Both the position numbers and the translations under genes were made by a program. The notes beneath the pieces were generated by a model that was not told where the DNA came from, made no database searches, and saw only the letters and a program-made list of their open reading frames with translations. Below, in pieces: positions 14,781-23,121 of a stretch of 36,393 nt of DNA (positions are counted from its first letter, which is position 1; every line of letters starts with the position of its first letter). Source of the DNA: Ignavibacteriaceae bacterium. Its GTDB lineage: Bacteria > Bacteroidota > Ignavibacteria > Ignavibacteriales > Ignavibacteriaceae. The stretch covers positions 1-36,393 of the forward strand of contig JACAFB010000043.1 in the NCBI GenBank assembly GCA_013388545.1, in the 5' to 3' direction.

Positions 14781-16591
14781 AATTATATTTACTTGATTGG
14801 GTAATAATTGTACTATCGTTAATAATATGTTTTATGCCGTCCCTGTTCTTTGGTAAACGGGCCGGCAAAAATACATCCGAGTACTTTGCATCAGGGCGTT
14901 CGGTGCCCTGGTGGCTTGCGGGTTTATCGATGGTTGCAACAACTTTCAGCAGTGATACTCCGAACCTTGTTACTAATTTTGTAAGGACACAAGGTGTTGC
15001 CGGCAACTGGCAATGGTGGGCTTTTGTTTTGACAGGCGTTGCAACAGTTTTTTTCTATGCTCGTTTGTGGCGCCGCTCGGAGGTATTAACCGATCTCGAG
15101 TTTTACGAACTCCGTTATTCTGGTAATGCTGCAAGTTTTGTCCGGGGTTTTCGTTCTGTTTATCTTGGTTTTTTCTTCAATGTTATGATAATGGCCTCGG
15201 TTAATCTTGCTGCCTGTAAAATTGCCGCCGTAATGTTTGGTCTGGATAGATGGCAAACTCTGCTTCTTGTCGGTTCCTTGAATGTTGTTTTTGCAACTCA
15301 CTCCGGGTTGTGGGGAGTTCTTGTAATTGATATGATTCAATTCTTTATCAAAATGACTGCAGTTATTGCAGCCGCATATTTTGCATTGCAGCTTCCGCAG
15401 GTTGGGGGTCTTTCAGGAATGATTGATAAGCTTTCAAACGTCAGTGGCCCCGGCGGAATAAATTATCTTAATATGCTGCCTGATTTTTCGAACAATTGGG
15501 ATATTGCATTTGCGGTTTTTATTATGCCGCTTGCTGTTCAATGGTGGTCTGTTTGGTATCCAGGTGCAGAGCCCGGCGGAGGAAGTTATATTGCTCAAAG
15601 AATGCTTGCTTCCAAATCGGAAAAAGATTCATTAGGAGCGGTATTGTTTTTTAATGTTGCTCATTATGTGCTTCGACCCTGGCCATGGATTCTTGTCGGA
15701 TTGTGTTCTTTGATTGTTTATCCTCAATTGTCTGATATTAAAAATGCTTTTCCAAATTTAGATCCCACACTGCTGGGACACGATATTGCTTATCCCGCAA
15801 TGCTTAAGTTTCTTCCCGTTGGCTTTCTTGGATTGATGGTTGGCGGATTGATTGCAGCAAATTCTTCGACCATTCTTACTCATCTGAATTGGGGTGCTTC
15901 ATACCTGGTTCACGATTTTTACAGACGCTTTATAAAAAATAATGCTTCTGAAAAACACTATGTTTTTGCCGGAAGAGTAGCAACAGTAATTTTATTTATT
16001 TCCGCTTCGGTAATGGTTTATTTTCTTGATACTGCCAAAGATACATTTAATATGATTTTACAAATCGGTGCCGGAACGGGGTTGTTGTATTTGCTTAGAT
16101 GGTTCTGGTGGAGAATTACTGCCTGGTGTGAAGTTGCTGCGATGGCTGGTTCGTTTATCATTTCGATTATTCTGTTTGTTTTAAGTAAAAATGGAATTGA
16201 ATTCAGTACACATGTGTCATTGATAATAACAATAGTATTCACAACTGTTTGCTGGGTTCTTACTGCTTTTGGGGGACCGCAAACCGAGCGAAAGGTGCTG
16301 GTTGAATTCTATAAGAAAATACAGCCGGCCGGTCCGGGCTGGAACTCAATCAGAAAAGAAGCCGGCACTCCGGATGACGAAATAAATGTAAGAGCCGCTA
16401 AACAAAATATTCCCTTAAGTTTGTTCGGCTGGTTCCTCGGATGCACTATGATTTGGTCATCTTTGTTTACCGTAGGAAATTATTTGTACGGTAGAATGAC
16501 TTATGCTTTTATATTGCTTGCTGTATTTGTGATCAGTTCTTCGTTACTGATTTATGTTATAAATACTCTCTGGTCGGAGAAAAAAGTGTAA
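14777..16591 (+). CDS. Sodium:solute symporter family transporter (SSS)
   Basis: The 604-residue product has about 13-14 membrane helices. Characteristic features are FFGKRAGKNTSEYFASGR near residue 25, WWLAGLSMVATTFSSDTPN (helix 1-2 region with the sodium-site residues) and the FLPVGFLGLMVGGLIAANSSTILT segment near 350 carrying the Ser/Thr of the second sodium site. It should use the Na+ gradient to import a small solute; SSS substrates range from sugars and amino acids to pantothenate, and none can be named here. A long cytoplasmic stretch at about 510-545 precedes the last two helices. Its start overlaps the small membrane protein gene by 4 bases. Confidence 0.9.
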   Translation: MKLYLLDWVIIVLSLIICFMPSLFFGKRAGKNTSEYFASGRSVPWWLAGLSMVATTFSSDTPNLVTNFVRTQGVAGNWQWWAFVLTGVATVFFYARLWRRSEVLTDLEFYELRYSGNAASFVRGFRSVYLGFFFNVMIMASVNLAACKIAAVMFGLDRWQTLLLVGSLNVVFATHSGLWGVLVIDMIQFFIKMTAVIAAAYFALQLPQVGGLSGMIDKLSNVSGPGGINYLNMLPDFSNNWDIAFAVFIMPLAVQWWSVWYPGAEPGGGSYIAQRMLASKSEKDSLGAVLFFNVAHYVLRPWPWILVGLCSLIVYPQLSDIKNAFPNLDPTLLGHDIAYPAMLKFLPVGFLGLMVGGLIAANSSTILTHLNWGASYLVHDFYRRFIKNNASEKHYVFAGRVATVILFISASVMVYFLDTAKDTFNMILQIGAGTGLLYLLRWFWWRITAWCEVAAMAGSFIISIILFVLSKNGIEFSTHVSLIITIVFTTVCWVLTAFGGPQTERKVLVEFYKKIQPAGPGWNSIRKEAGTPDDEINVRAAKQNIPLSLFGWFLGCTMIWSSLFTVGNYLYGRMTYAFILLAVFVISSSLLIYVINTLWSEKKV

Positions 16592-16739
16592 AAGAATTCG
16601 AGCAATTATCCTGAAAAGTTTTTAATACGATGCTGACAACTTTAAAAAATTGGAAAAATCAACTGATTTTTCATCCCTGAATCCCAATTGAAAATTTGGT
16701 ATCATACTAATGCTCTAAAAAATATATTGTTAAGGAAGA

Positions 16740-17126
16740 ATGGAATTTTCTCAAATATTACTTTATGTGTTTATAGCTCTGATTGCTTTTTACATTATCA
16801 AAAAAATTATACAGTATAGAGCAGTAAAACATTACTCAGCATCAGAAGTTTATGAGATTATTAAGAAAGACAGAAATAAACTGCTTCTTGATGTGCGCAC
16901 TCCAACTGAAAGAAAGGCTGATCAGATTAAAGGTTCTCTTCATATTCCTTTGTATGATCTTAAAAAAAGAGTGAGCGAATTAAATAAGTTTAAAGACAAG
17001 GAAATTATATGCTATTGCAGAACAGGAAACCGAAGTCTTACTGCTGCATCTATTCTGAAAAAAAATGGTTTCAGTTCTGCTAATCTTAAAGGCGGAATGA
17101 TAAGATGGAATCTTCTTCGAAAATAA
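16740..17126 (+). CDS. Membrane-anchored rhodanese-like protein
   Basis: The product is 128 residues: one N-terminal membrane helix (5-22), then a single rhodanese domain with LLLDVRTPTE at 48-57 and the active loop CRTGNR starting at C93. Rhodaneses carry a persulfide on this cysteine and pass sulfur to acceptors. AAGGAAG lies just upstream of the ATG. It heads a tight set of five genes with DUF6132, DUF2892, DUF302 and thioredoxin, pointing to sulfane-sulfur handling or thiol redox at the membrane. Its last 22 bases overlap the next gene. Confidence 0.9.
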   Translation: MEFSQILLYVFIALIAFYIIKKIIQYRAVKHYSASEVYEIIKKDRNKLLLDVRTPTERKADQIKGSLHIPLYDLKKRVSELNKFKDKEIICYCRTGNRSLTAASILKKNGFSSANLKGGMIRWNLLRK

Positions 17127-17335
17127 GAACATTTAAGTGGATAAGGTTCTTCCTTCCGGTAATTCTTGGCGGTACAGGTGGTTACCTTTATTATCATTTT
17201 ATAGGATGTAATTCAAACAGTTGTGCGATTACAAGTAATCCGTTGCTCAGCACGATTTATGGAATTATAATAGGTGCGGTATTTACAAACTGGAATTTTA
17301 AATCAAAAGAAATAAACAGAAAGGAAAAATCATGA
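17105..17335 (+). CDS. DUF6132 family small membrane protein
   Basis: The product is 76 residues with two hydrophobic segments (15-33 and 49-62) and the family signature GGTGGYLYYHFIGC followed by a second cysteine and ITSNPLLSTIYG. C35 and C40 could bind metal or sulfur. The function is unknown in the literature I know, but such proteins commonly sit with rhodaneses and thioredoxins in Bacteroidota. It overlaps the rhodanese by 22 bases and the next gene by 4 (ATGA). Confidence 0.85.
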   Translation: MESSSKIRTFKWIRFFLPVILGGTGGYLYYHFIGCNSNSCAITSNPLLSTIYGIIIGAVFTNWNFKSKEINRKEKS

Positions 17336-17547
17336 AAAAAAATATGGGCACATTGGACAGAACACTGAGAATATTATTAGCAGCAGTAATTGCAATTCTG
17401 TTTTTTACCGGACAGCTTACAGGAACTGCCGCAATCATTCTCGGAATTTTTGCAGTAATTTTTTTGCTGACAAGCGCAGTTGGCTTTTGTCCCCTTTACC
17501 TGCCGCTTAAATTAAGTACAATTAAAAAAACAGAAACAAAGAAATAA
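17332..17547 (+). CDS. DUF2892 (YgaP-like) small membrane protein
   Basis: The product is 71 residues, starting with the typical KKNMGTLDRTLRILLA motif, then two membrane helices (14-31, 34-52) and GFCPLYLPL, the usual end of the domain. In E. coli YgaP the same domain is the membrane part of a rhodanese. Here rhodanese and DUF2892 are separate genes of the same set, which supports a functional link. The start overlaps the DUF6132 stop by 4 bases. Confidence 0.88.
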   Translation: MKKNMGTLDRTLRILLAAVIAILFFTGQLTGTAAIILGIFAVIFLLTSAVGFCPLYLPLKLSTIKKTETKK

Positions 17548-17579
17548 AAAATTCAATTTTAATATCAGAGTAGTAAATC

Positions 17580-17963
17580 ATGGATTATGGATTTTCCAAA
17601 ACAATTGATTTGCCTTTTGAACAGGCAATCTCAAAAGTGACTGATGAGCTTAAGAAAGAAGGTTTCGGTGTGCTAACCACAATAGATGTTAAAGAAACGA
17701 TGAAAAATAAGCTTAACGTTGACTTTAAAAAATATACAATATTAGGTGCTTGTAATCCCCCGTTAGCCCACAGGGCTCTTCAGGCGGAGGAAGAGCTTGG
17801 ATTACTATTGCCCTGTAATGTTATTGTTTATGAAAAAGAATCAAAGACAATCGTCTCATTTTTCGACCCGATGATTATGACGCAGGTTGTTAGTAATCCC
17901 GAGCTTCAATCGATTGCTCAGGAAGTTAAAACGAAACTTGAAAGAGTATTAAAAGCAGTTTAA
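17580..17963 (+). CDS. DUF302 domain protein
   Basis: The product is 127 residues, and the whole length is one DUF302 domain. [21 protein letters not shown] near the start, a [12 protein letters not shown] motif near 58 and [10 protein letters not shown] near 76 are typical. The two cysteines (in GACNPP and LPCNV) are conserved in the family and could take part in redox or metal binding. It is cytosolic, with no signal peptide. Distances are 32 bases from DUF2892 and 26 bases to thioredoxin, so it is likely in the same operon. Confidence 0.9.
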   Translation: MDYGFSKTIDLPFEQAISKVTDELKKEGFGVLTTIDVKETMKNKLNVDFKKYTILGACNPPLAHRALQAEEELGLLLPCNVIVYEKESKTIVSFFDPMIMTQVVSNPELQSIAQEVKTKLERVLKAV

Positions 17964-17989
17964 ATAATTATTATTCATTAAGGAGAAGT

Positions 17990-18355
17990 ATGGCAGAAAA
18001 TTTAACCCTGGATACATTTAAAGAAAAAGTTTTCAATTTTGAATTAAACCAGGATTGGAAATTTGAAGGAGACAAACCATGTGTAATCGACTTCTGGGCT
18101 CCATGGTGCGGCCCGTGCAGAATGGTTGCTCCAATAATTGATGAGCTTTCGGAAGAATATAAAGGCAAAGTAAATTTTTATAAAATAAATACTGATGAAG
18201 AACAGGAACTTGGCGGAATATTCGGTATTCGTAGTATTCCATCACTTCTGTTTGTTCCTGTGGAAGGACAACCTAAAATGGCAGTTGGTGCTTTGCCCAA
18301 GGAATCATTTAAAAAGGTTATCGAAGAAGAGTTATTAACTTCAACGAAGAATTAA
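17990..18355 (+). CDS. Thioredoxin
   Basis: The product is 121 residues. It has the thioredoxin fold with [11 protein letters not shown] (redox pair C40 and C43) and the cis-proline in [17 protein letters not shown] lies upstream of the ATG. It reduces disulfides in the cytosol using thioredoxin reductase, which is not in the window. It is last in the sulfur/redox set and is followed by a clear terminator at 18376, so it probably reduces the persulfide or disulfide made by its neighbours. It may not be the cell's main thioredoxin. Confidence 0.93.
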   Translation: MAENLTLDTFKEKVFNFELNQDWKFEGDKPCVIDFWAPWCGPCRMVAPIIDELSEEYKGKVNFYKINTDEEQELGGIFGIRSIPSLLFVPVEGQPKMAVGALPKESFKKVIEEELLTSTKN

Positions 18356-18375
18356 AAGATATTAACCATTTGTTG

Positions 18376-18412
18376 GCTTCGGTTATTTTATGAATAGCCG
18401 AAGCATTTTTTA
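18376..18412 (+). terminator. Rho-independent terminator of the sulfur/redox operon
   Basis: GCTTCGGTTATT pairs with AATAGCCGAAGC (12 bp with one G-U) around a short TTATG loop and is followed by ATTTTTTAT. It lies 20 bases past the thioredoxin stop. Confidence 0.88.
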
Positions 18413-18445
18413 TCTTGCCTTTCTTCTCAATTAGCAAGAATGTAA

Positions 18446-18574
18446 TTATTCTGGCTTCTGTGGAGCGGAAGTATTTGCTTTTTGTTTGTTTTTCTTATTC
18501 GATTTTGGTCTTGTCTTCCCGGTAGATCCCTTGAAAATTTTTCCTCGTTTAGTTCTTTTATCTCCCTTACCCAT
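18446..18574 (-). CDS. 30S ribosomal protein bTHX
   Basis: This 42-residue reading on the minus strand is too short for most gene finders. It begins MGKGDKRTKRGKIFKGSTGK, the signature of the bacterial THX (S31e-like) small-subunit protein, which binds near the top of the 30S head. After that come a basic stretch and a tail rich in Lys, Asn and Ala. A ribosome-binding site (AAAGGA) lies 6 bases upstream of the ATG. It is convergent with the thioredoxin operon. Confidence 0.88.
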   Translation of the reverse strand: MGKGDKRTKRGKIFKGSTGKTRPKSNKKNKQKANTSAPQKPE

Positions 18575-18923
18575 AAACTATCCTTTCAAAAATTGTTGAT
18601 TAAATTGTGATGCAAAAATAATCAGCCGAAGACTATTGGGCAATTTTATCAGCCAAAGTTATTTTCCGGAAGAAAGAGAATGCTTTGAAATTGTTAACCA
18701 TTAAAGTATTTATTTGGGTTTGAGATTTTGCATTTGCACGGCGGAAGTTTAGGAGTTTATAATTTCCCAATACATCTTTCATAAACCGATCTATCCTGTT
18801 TAAAGCTTAAAAAAATGAAATCGCTTTGATGTCTTCACCGAAATAATTAATTGTTCTCTTTACGAAGATTGAACTTTTATGGGGGTATGTCCGTCTTAAA
18901 AGCAGCAAACTGAAAGGAAAGAA
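18575..18923. other. Intergenic region without a recognised gene
   Basis: About 350 bases between divergent bTHX and a lipoprotein gene. No reading frame of note, tRNA or strong hairpin was seen. The promoters of both genes are expected here. CTGAAAGGAAAG just before 18924 is the ribosome-binding site of the lipoprotein gene. Confidence 0.5.
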
Positions 18924-19508
18924 ATGAAAAAGATTTTACGATACGGATTTCAATTTCTGCTATTGGGAATACTGTCCTCACCATCATTTTTATTAGTCGG
19001 CTGTTCGACGGCAAATTATGATTACCTGTCAGATTCAATTCCTGATGATGCAGTTTCTGTTTCATTTAAAACATACGAAGACGGAGAAAAAATACTCTGG
19101 CAGGCAATTATACAGGATGGGCAGATAATTAAGTTGTTGAAGAACGAAAAACAAATACCCGATAACGAAATAGATAATTACGAGCACATGGTGTTTGGCA
19201 AGCTGAATAATAACCGGTTTCATTTCAGGATTTATGGTTTTGATCCCGATATGCGGGAAATTCCCGGGATTCCTTTTGATGAAAGATACTTTGAAAAAAA
19301 ATTTGCACCCCCTTTTCCGTTCGAAGAAAATAAAAAATGGAAAGAGCACTTTAAAAGATTAGAGGAATATTTAAGAAAATGGCGCGAGCAAAATCCCGAT
19401 AAATTTTTTGATCCCTTCGAATTCAGAGAATGGTTCAGGAAAAAAGAATTTGAAGAAATATTTAATCCTGATGTAATTATCAGGAATCATATTTACTTTG
19501 TTTCATAG
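18924..19508 (+). CDS. Putative lipoprotein of unknown function
   Basis: The product is 194 residues. The N-terminus MKKILRYGFQ, a hydrophobic stretch and LLVGC give a lipoprotein signal with the lipid-carrying cysteine at 27. The mature part is rich in charged and aromatic residues. Residues 50-105 look beta-rich (YEDGEKILWQAIIQDGQI), and 105-185 are strongly helical with many K/E/F/W residues (EENKKWKEHFKRLEEYLRK). No family is recognised. A good ribosome-binding site (GAAAGGAAAG) precedes the ATG. It is convergent with the M28 peptidase gene, 38 bases away. Confidence 0.75.
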   Translation: MKKILRYGFQFLLLGILSSPSFLLVGCSTANYDYLSDSIPDDAVSVSFKTYEDGEKILWQAIIQDGQIIKLLKNEKQIPDNEIDNYEHMVFGKLNNNRFHFRIYGFDPDMREIPGIPFDERYFEKKFAPPFPFEENKKWKEHFKRLEEYLRKWREQNPDKFFDPFEFREWFRKKEFEEIFNPDVIIRNHIYFVS

Positions 19509-19546
19509 TTCAAAAATAATCCGGTGATTATTTTTTACCGCTGATA

Positions 19547-21082
19547 TTATTTCAACAAAGTAAGTTTACGGGTCAAAAAATTATTTGGCGAAGATAACCT
19601 GTAAAAATATAGTCCCGCAGAAAGCTCTTCCGCATCCAGCTCAACTTCATGAAGCCCGGGATTTTTCATTCCCTCAAAAATTGTCTTTATTTCATTGCCC
19701 AGCACATCATAAAGTTTGATTGAAATAAATTCATTACCACTAAAACTTGCCGGGATATAAAACCCTATCATCGTCTGCGAATTAAATGGATTAGGATAAT
19801 TTTGAAACAATTCCAAATCTGAAAAGCCAGAAGGAATATCAATTGAAATTATATCAGAGTAATTGAAAGATCCATCGTTATCATACTGCTTCAGCCGATA
19901 ATAATATTTACCGGCCTGGACATTATCATCGGTGAAAGAGTAATATTTTTCGGAATTTGAATTACCATTGCCTGAAATAAACCCAATATTTCTCCAGTCA
20001 GAATTTAAACTCAAATTAGCAACACTTCTTTTTTCAATTTCAAATCCATAGTTGTTTGTTTCGGTATTTGTTTTCCATTGAAGCAATACGCTGTTGTTTA
20101 TCATAGAAGCAGTAAAAGAGGACAACTCAACAGGAAAGGGTTCTTCAAGTTCTGCAAGATGTGAAAGAGTCCCCAATGCCAGGGAAACTGCTTTGAGATA
20201 ATAATTCAAATTAAAGTATTGAAGCCTGTCGTTTGAAGAATGATAATAAGGATTAAAATCTTTTGGAGTCCCGTCAAAGTCCTCGATAAACCAGATAGCC
20301 GGGAAGCCGTAAAACCAGAAAGATACGTGATCACTACCTTGTCTTCCGGGAATAACGGTCTGCATTGTTAAGTTAACGCTGTAAATGTTGTTTATAATTA
20401 AAGCAGAATCTTTAATTGCTATTGAGTTTGCATTATTATCTGAATGAACCTCTATTACTCCATCATTATTTCCATCCCAGCCAATCATATCAAGGTTAAT
20501 CACTCCTTTAATATTGACGTTATTTAATTTAGACTGTCTAGCAAAGTACCAGCTTCCGTTTAATCCATTTTCTTCAGAATCCCAGAAACAAAAAACAACA
20601 GTATATTTTGTTTGTTGCTTGCTTAACAATCTTGCCATCTCAAGAACCGCAGCAGTGCCGCTAGCATTATCATCGGCCCCCGGTGCATTTCCAACGTAAG
20701 AAGTGTCATCATAATGAGCGCAGATAATAAATTTCTGATCCGGATAAGTTGTACCAGTTTTCTCCGCATAAATATTTCGTCCTGTCTTTCCGCTTTGAAC
20801 AAAAGGCTGACTTACAGGAGAGTATCCATAGCCCAGCAATCTGTTATAGAGATAATCTGCCGCAAGGTCGTTATAAGTGCTGTAGCTGAACCTGTTAAGC
20901 AGAGTGTAAGTGATGCCGTTTATTGTAACCGGGTTCTCTCCGGTGATATCATTGATTGTCCGTGAAAGTGAATCGATGTTAGTTTCGGTTAAGAGAAGCT
21001 GAATTTTTTCATCTACCTGAGCAGATAATCGAACTGCCAGCGTTATTATAATTAGTAGAAATAAATAATTTTTTTTCATCAT
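19547..21082 (-). CDS. Secreted M28 aminopeptidase with type IX sorting domain
   Basis: The product is 511 residues with a signal peptide (1-21). The M28 zinc-peptidase domain spans about 75-310 and shows all expected ligands: CAHYDD near 122, GADDNASGT near 139, the EE pair in DSEENGLNG near 171, NLDMIGWDG near 197, and a late histidine in GSDHVSFW. A fibronectin-like segment follows (320-420). The C-terminal ~80 residues are the type IX sorting domain (FQNYPNPFNS, then KLYDVLGNE and GLYFYRL). It likely trims peptides outside the cell or at the surface. The start has AAAAAGGAAA upstream. Confidence 0.93.
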   Translation of the reverse strand: MMKKNYLFLLIIITLAVRLSAQVDEKIQLLLTETNIDSLSRTINDITGENPVTINGITYTLLNRFSYSTYNDLAADYLYNRLLGYGYSPVSQPFVQSGKTGRNIYAEKTGTTYPDQKFIICAHYDDTSYVGNAPGADDNASGTAAVLEMARLLSKQQTKYTVVFCFWDSEENGLNGSWYFARQSKLNNVNIKGVINLDMIGWDGNNDGVIEVHSDNNANSIAIKDSALIINNIYSVNLTMQTVIPGRQGSDHVSFWFYGFPAIWFIEDFDGTPKDFNPYYHSSNDRLQYFNLNYYLKAVSLALGTLSHLAELEEPFPVELSSFTASMINNSVLLQWKTNTETNNYGFEIEKRSVANLSLNSDWRNIGFISGNGNSNSEKYYSFTDDNVQAGKYYYRLKQYDNDGSFNYSDIISIDIPSGFSDLELFQNYPNPFNSQTMIGFYIPASFSGNEFISIKLYDVLGNEIKTIFEGMKNPGLHEVELDAEELSAGLYFYRLSSPNNFLTRKLTLLK

Positions 21083-21343
21083 TTTCCTTTTTCTTTAAAT
21101 GGGTAAACTCAAATCGCAGACCATTATTTTTAGATCATAACATTTGTCAGTTCGATTAACTAATAGGAAAATAATGGAGAGAAAAACATTTGAAATTGCC
21201 CCTCAATTAAAGCTTCCTGTGATATTTTAATGATCCAAATTGAAGGGAAAGAATTTGTGTGAAGAGATAAATTTTTTATCTGGATATTGAATATGTTTTA
21301 TTTAGTTTCACTCCAATCTATTTTTATCAGAAAGAGACAAGAA

Positions 21344-21994
21344 GTGAGTAGACTAACAAGTATATCAATAATTATTTTTTCTCTGATAATTTCCGGATGT
21401 CAGAATAATAATTCACAAACACATAATCAGATAGAGAAAACTATGACAGATTCAACAAACGCAAAGTTTGAAACCGCAATTTTTGGTTCAGGGTGCTTTT
21501 GGTGCACCGAAGCAATCTATGAAAGAGTGAAAGGAGTATATTCCGTTATTTCAGGCTATTCAGGCGGCTCGGTTGAAAATCCAGCTTATAAGGAAGTATG
21601 CGAAGGCAATACTGGTCATGCAGAGTGCATAAAGATTAAGTTCAATCCCGAAGAAATAAGTTACGATGAACTTCTGGAAATCTTTTGGCGGACTCACGAT
21701 CCAACAACTTTGAACAGGCAGGGAAATGACGTTGGTACTCAATATCGTTCCGTGATCTTTTATGTTAATGAAGAGCAGCGCAAAAAAGCGGAATACTATA
21801 AGCAGAAATTAACTGAAGAAAAAATCTGGCAGAACCCAATAGTTACTGAGATCACCAAATTTGAAAAATTTTACCCGGCCGAAGATTATCATCAGGACTT
21901 TTATGAAAACAATCCTGGTCAGGGTTATTGTGCATTCGTGATAACACCTAAAGTTGAAAAGTTCGAAAAGATATTTAAAGATAAGTTGAAATAA
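21344..21994 (+). CDS. msrA: Peptide methionine sulfoxide reductase A, lipoprotein form
   Basis: The catalytic domain shows GSGCFWCTEA (catalytic cysteine of GCFW), GYSGG, TGHAECIKI, the THDPTTLNRQGNDVGTQYRS block and EDYHQDFY. It repairs methionine-S-sulfoxide in proteins. I chose the GTG at 21344 because it gives MSRLTSISIIIFSLIISGC, a clean lipoprotein signal with the lipidated cysteine at 19. A further upstream ATG at 21287 adds an odd basic leader, and an internal ATG (MTDSTN) would give a cytosolic enzyme. With the lipoprotein start, the enzyme would act in the periplasm or on the outer membrane. No msrB is adjacent. Confidence 0.93.
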   Translation: MSRLTSISIIIFSLIISGCQNNNSQTHNQIEKTMTDSTNAKFETAIFGSGCFWCTEAIYERVKGVYSVISGYSGGSVENPAYKEVCEGNTGHAECIKIKFNPEEISYDELLEIFWRTHDPTTLNRQGNDVGTQYRSVIFYVNEEQRKKAEYYKQKLTEEKIWQNPIVTEITKFEKFYPAEDYHQDFYENNPGQGYCAFVITPKVEKFEKIFKDKLK

Positions 21995-22143
21995 AGAAAA
22001 TAAATCAAACCCACAATAGTTTTCAGTTGGTCATAGATTTATAAGTCGGGGTTCCATTAAAATCTATATATAATCAGCATCAGTGTAATACAGATTTGGG
22101 CTTCTGAGATTATTTAATTTTACTGTAGCAGTAAATAAATAAC

Positions 22144-23046
22144 TCAATGCCCTTTGCCATACATTTTTTCACCGGCTTCAATTTTCAACTTTAAATAATT
22201 TTGTTCCGGCGGCAAGGGACAGGTAGCATACTTTGTAAATACGCACGGTGGATTATATGCTTTGTTGAAGTCAAGAATTATTTTTCCTGTGCTGTCTGGT
22301 TTATCTACATAAATAAATCTTCCACCGCCGTAAGTTTCTTCACCGCTGGTTTCATCTGCTATAATCAGAAATAATTTATCTTCTGCATCCACCGCTTCAA
22401 TTCTGAATTCCTTTCCATCTTTGTTGAAAATGACTGCGCCGGGTGAAGTTTCTTCATCAATTTGGCCGAGAACATTTGGAACGGCAATTTTCCTGGGGGG
22501 ACTATAAACTTCAAATCTTGCAGTTAGTTTCCAGCTCTGATCAACAGGGAATCGTTCGATGCCTTTGAAATTCTGAACAAGATCTGATTCAAGATCTCTG
22601 AATCTGATCCCGTATTTATCACCCCGAATTATTAGATTCCACTTAATTGAGCCGGACTGAAAAACAGTCATATCTTTTTTCTGATCATCAATCATCACGA
22701 TTTCTTTAACCGGTTTTCCGTTTAACGAGACCTCAACGCCATCGTTAATCTTCATTGTAACTGTTGAATCCTCAAATATGAACACCCCCATGTTTGCAGG
22801 TACTTTGCCTGATTCAATAATTACGTCGTTGTCTTTTCCGGAGCCGAATTTATTTATTCCGGGCTTTAACCACGTTCTTCCGACAAGGTTCAGCCATCCA
22901 TCGGGGGCTTTCAGTCTTTCTATCCTTTTCGCATGCCAGTCATTGATTTCTTTCAGGTAAGCGGGATCGGCGTTATCTTTTTTTGAGCAGCCCGTAGTCA
23001 GACTCAGAATCCAGACAAATAAAAATAATTTTGTTAAGACTTTCAT
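22144..23046 (-). CDS. DUF1684 family lipoprotein
   Basis: The product is 300 residues with a lipoprotein signal ending in LTTGC (C20). The body matches DUF1684: WLNLVGRTWLKPG near 52, GKVPANMGVF, an ETYGGGRF segment near 238, DFNKAYNPPC with a conserved cysteine, and ATCPLPPEQNYL close to the C-terminus. The family is common in Bacteroidota and actinobacteria and has no settled function. The gene is divergent from the amine oxidase, with 75 bases between starts, so promoters overlap. Confidence 0.9.
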   Translation of the reverse strand: MKVLTKLFLFVWILSLTTGCSKKDNADPAYLKEINDWHAKRIERLKAPDGWLNLVGRTWLKPGINKFGSGKDNDVIIESGKVPANMGVFIFEDSTVTMKINDGVEVSLNGKPVKEIVMIDDQKKDMTVFQSGSIKWNLIIRGDKYGIRFRDLESDLVQNFKGIERFPVDQSWKLTARFEVYSPPRKIAVPNVLGQIDEETSPGAVIFNKDGKEFRIEAVDAEDKLFLIIADETSGEETYGGGRFIYVDKPDSTGKIILDFNKAYNPPCVFTKYATCPLPPEQNYLKLKIEAGEKMYGKGH

Positions 23047-23121
23047 AAAATATTGTTTACTTCGTTAATAAATTTTTCTTTTTACTTACAAATAATATTA
23101 AGAAATTCACGCTTAAAAATA

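Noticed and set aside
16651..16673. GAAAAATCA...TGATTTTTC hairpin after the symporter
   Set aside because: Made almost entirely of A-T pairs, not followed by a T-run; weak evidence for a terminator.
18575..18923. Possible small RNA or riboswitch upstream of the lipoprotein gene
   Set aside because: No strong stem, no known riboswitch motif and no terminator before the gene.
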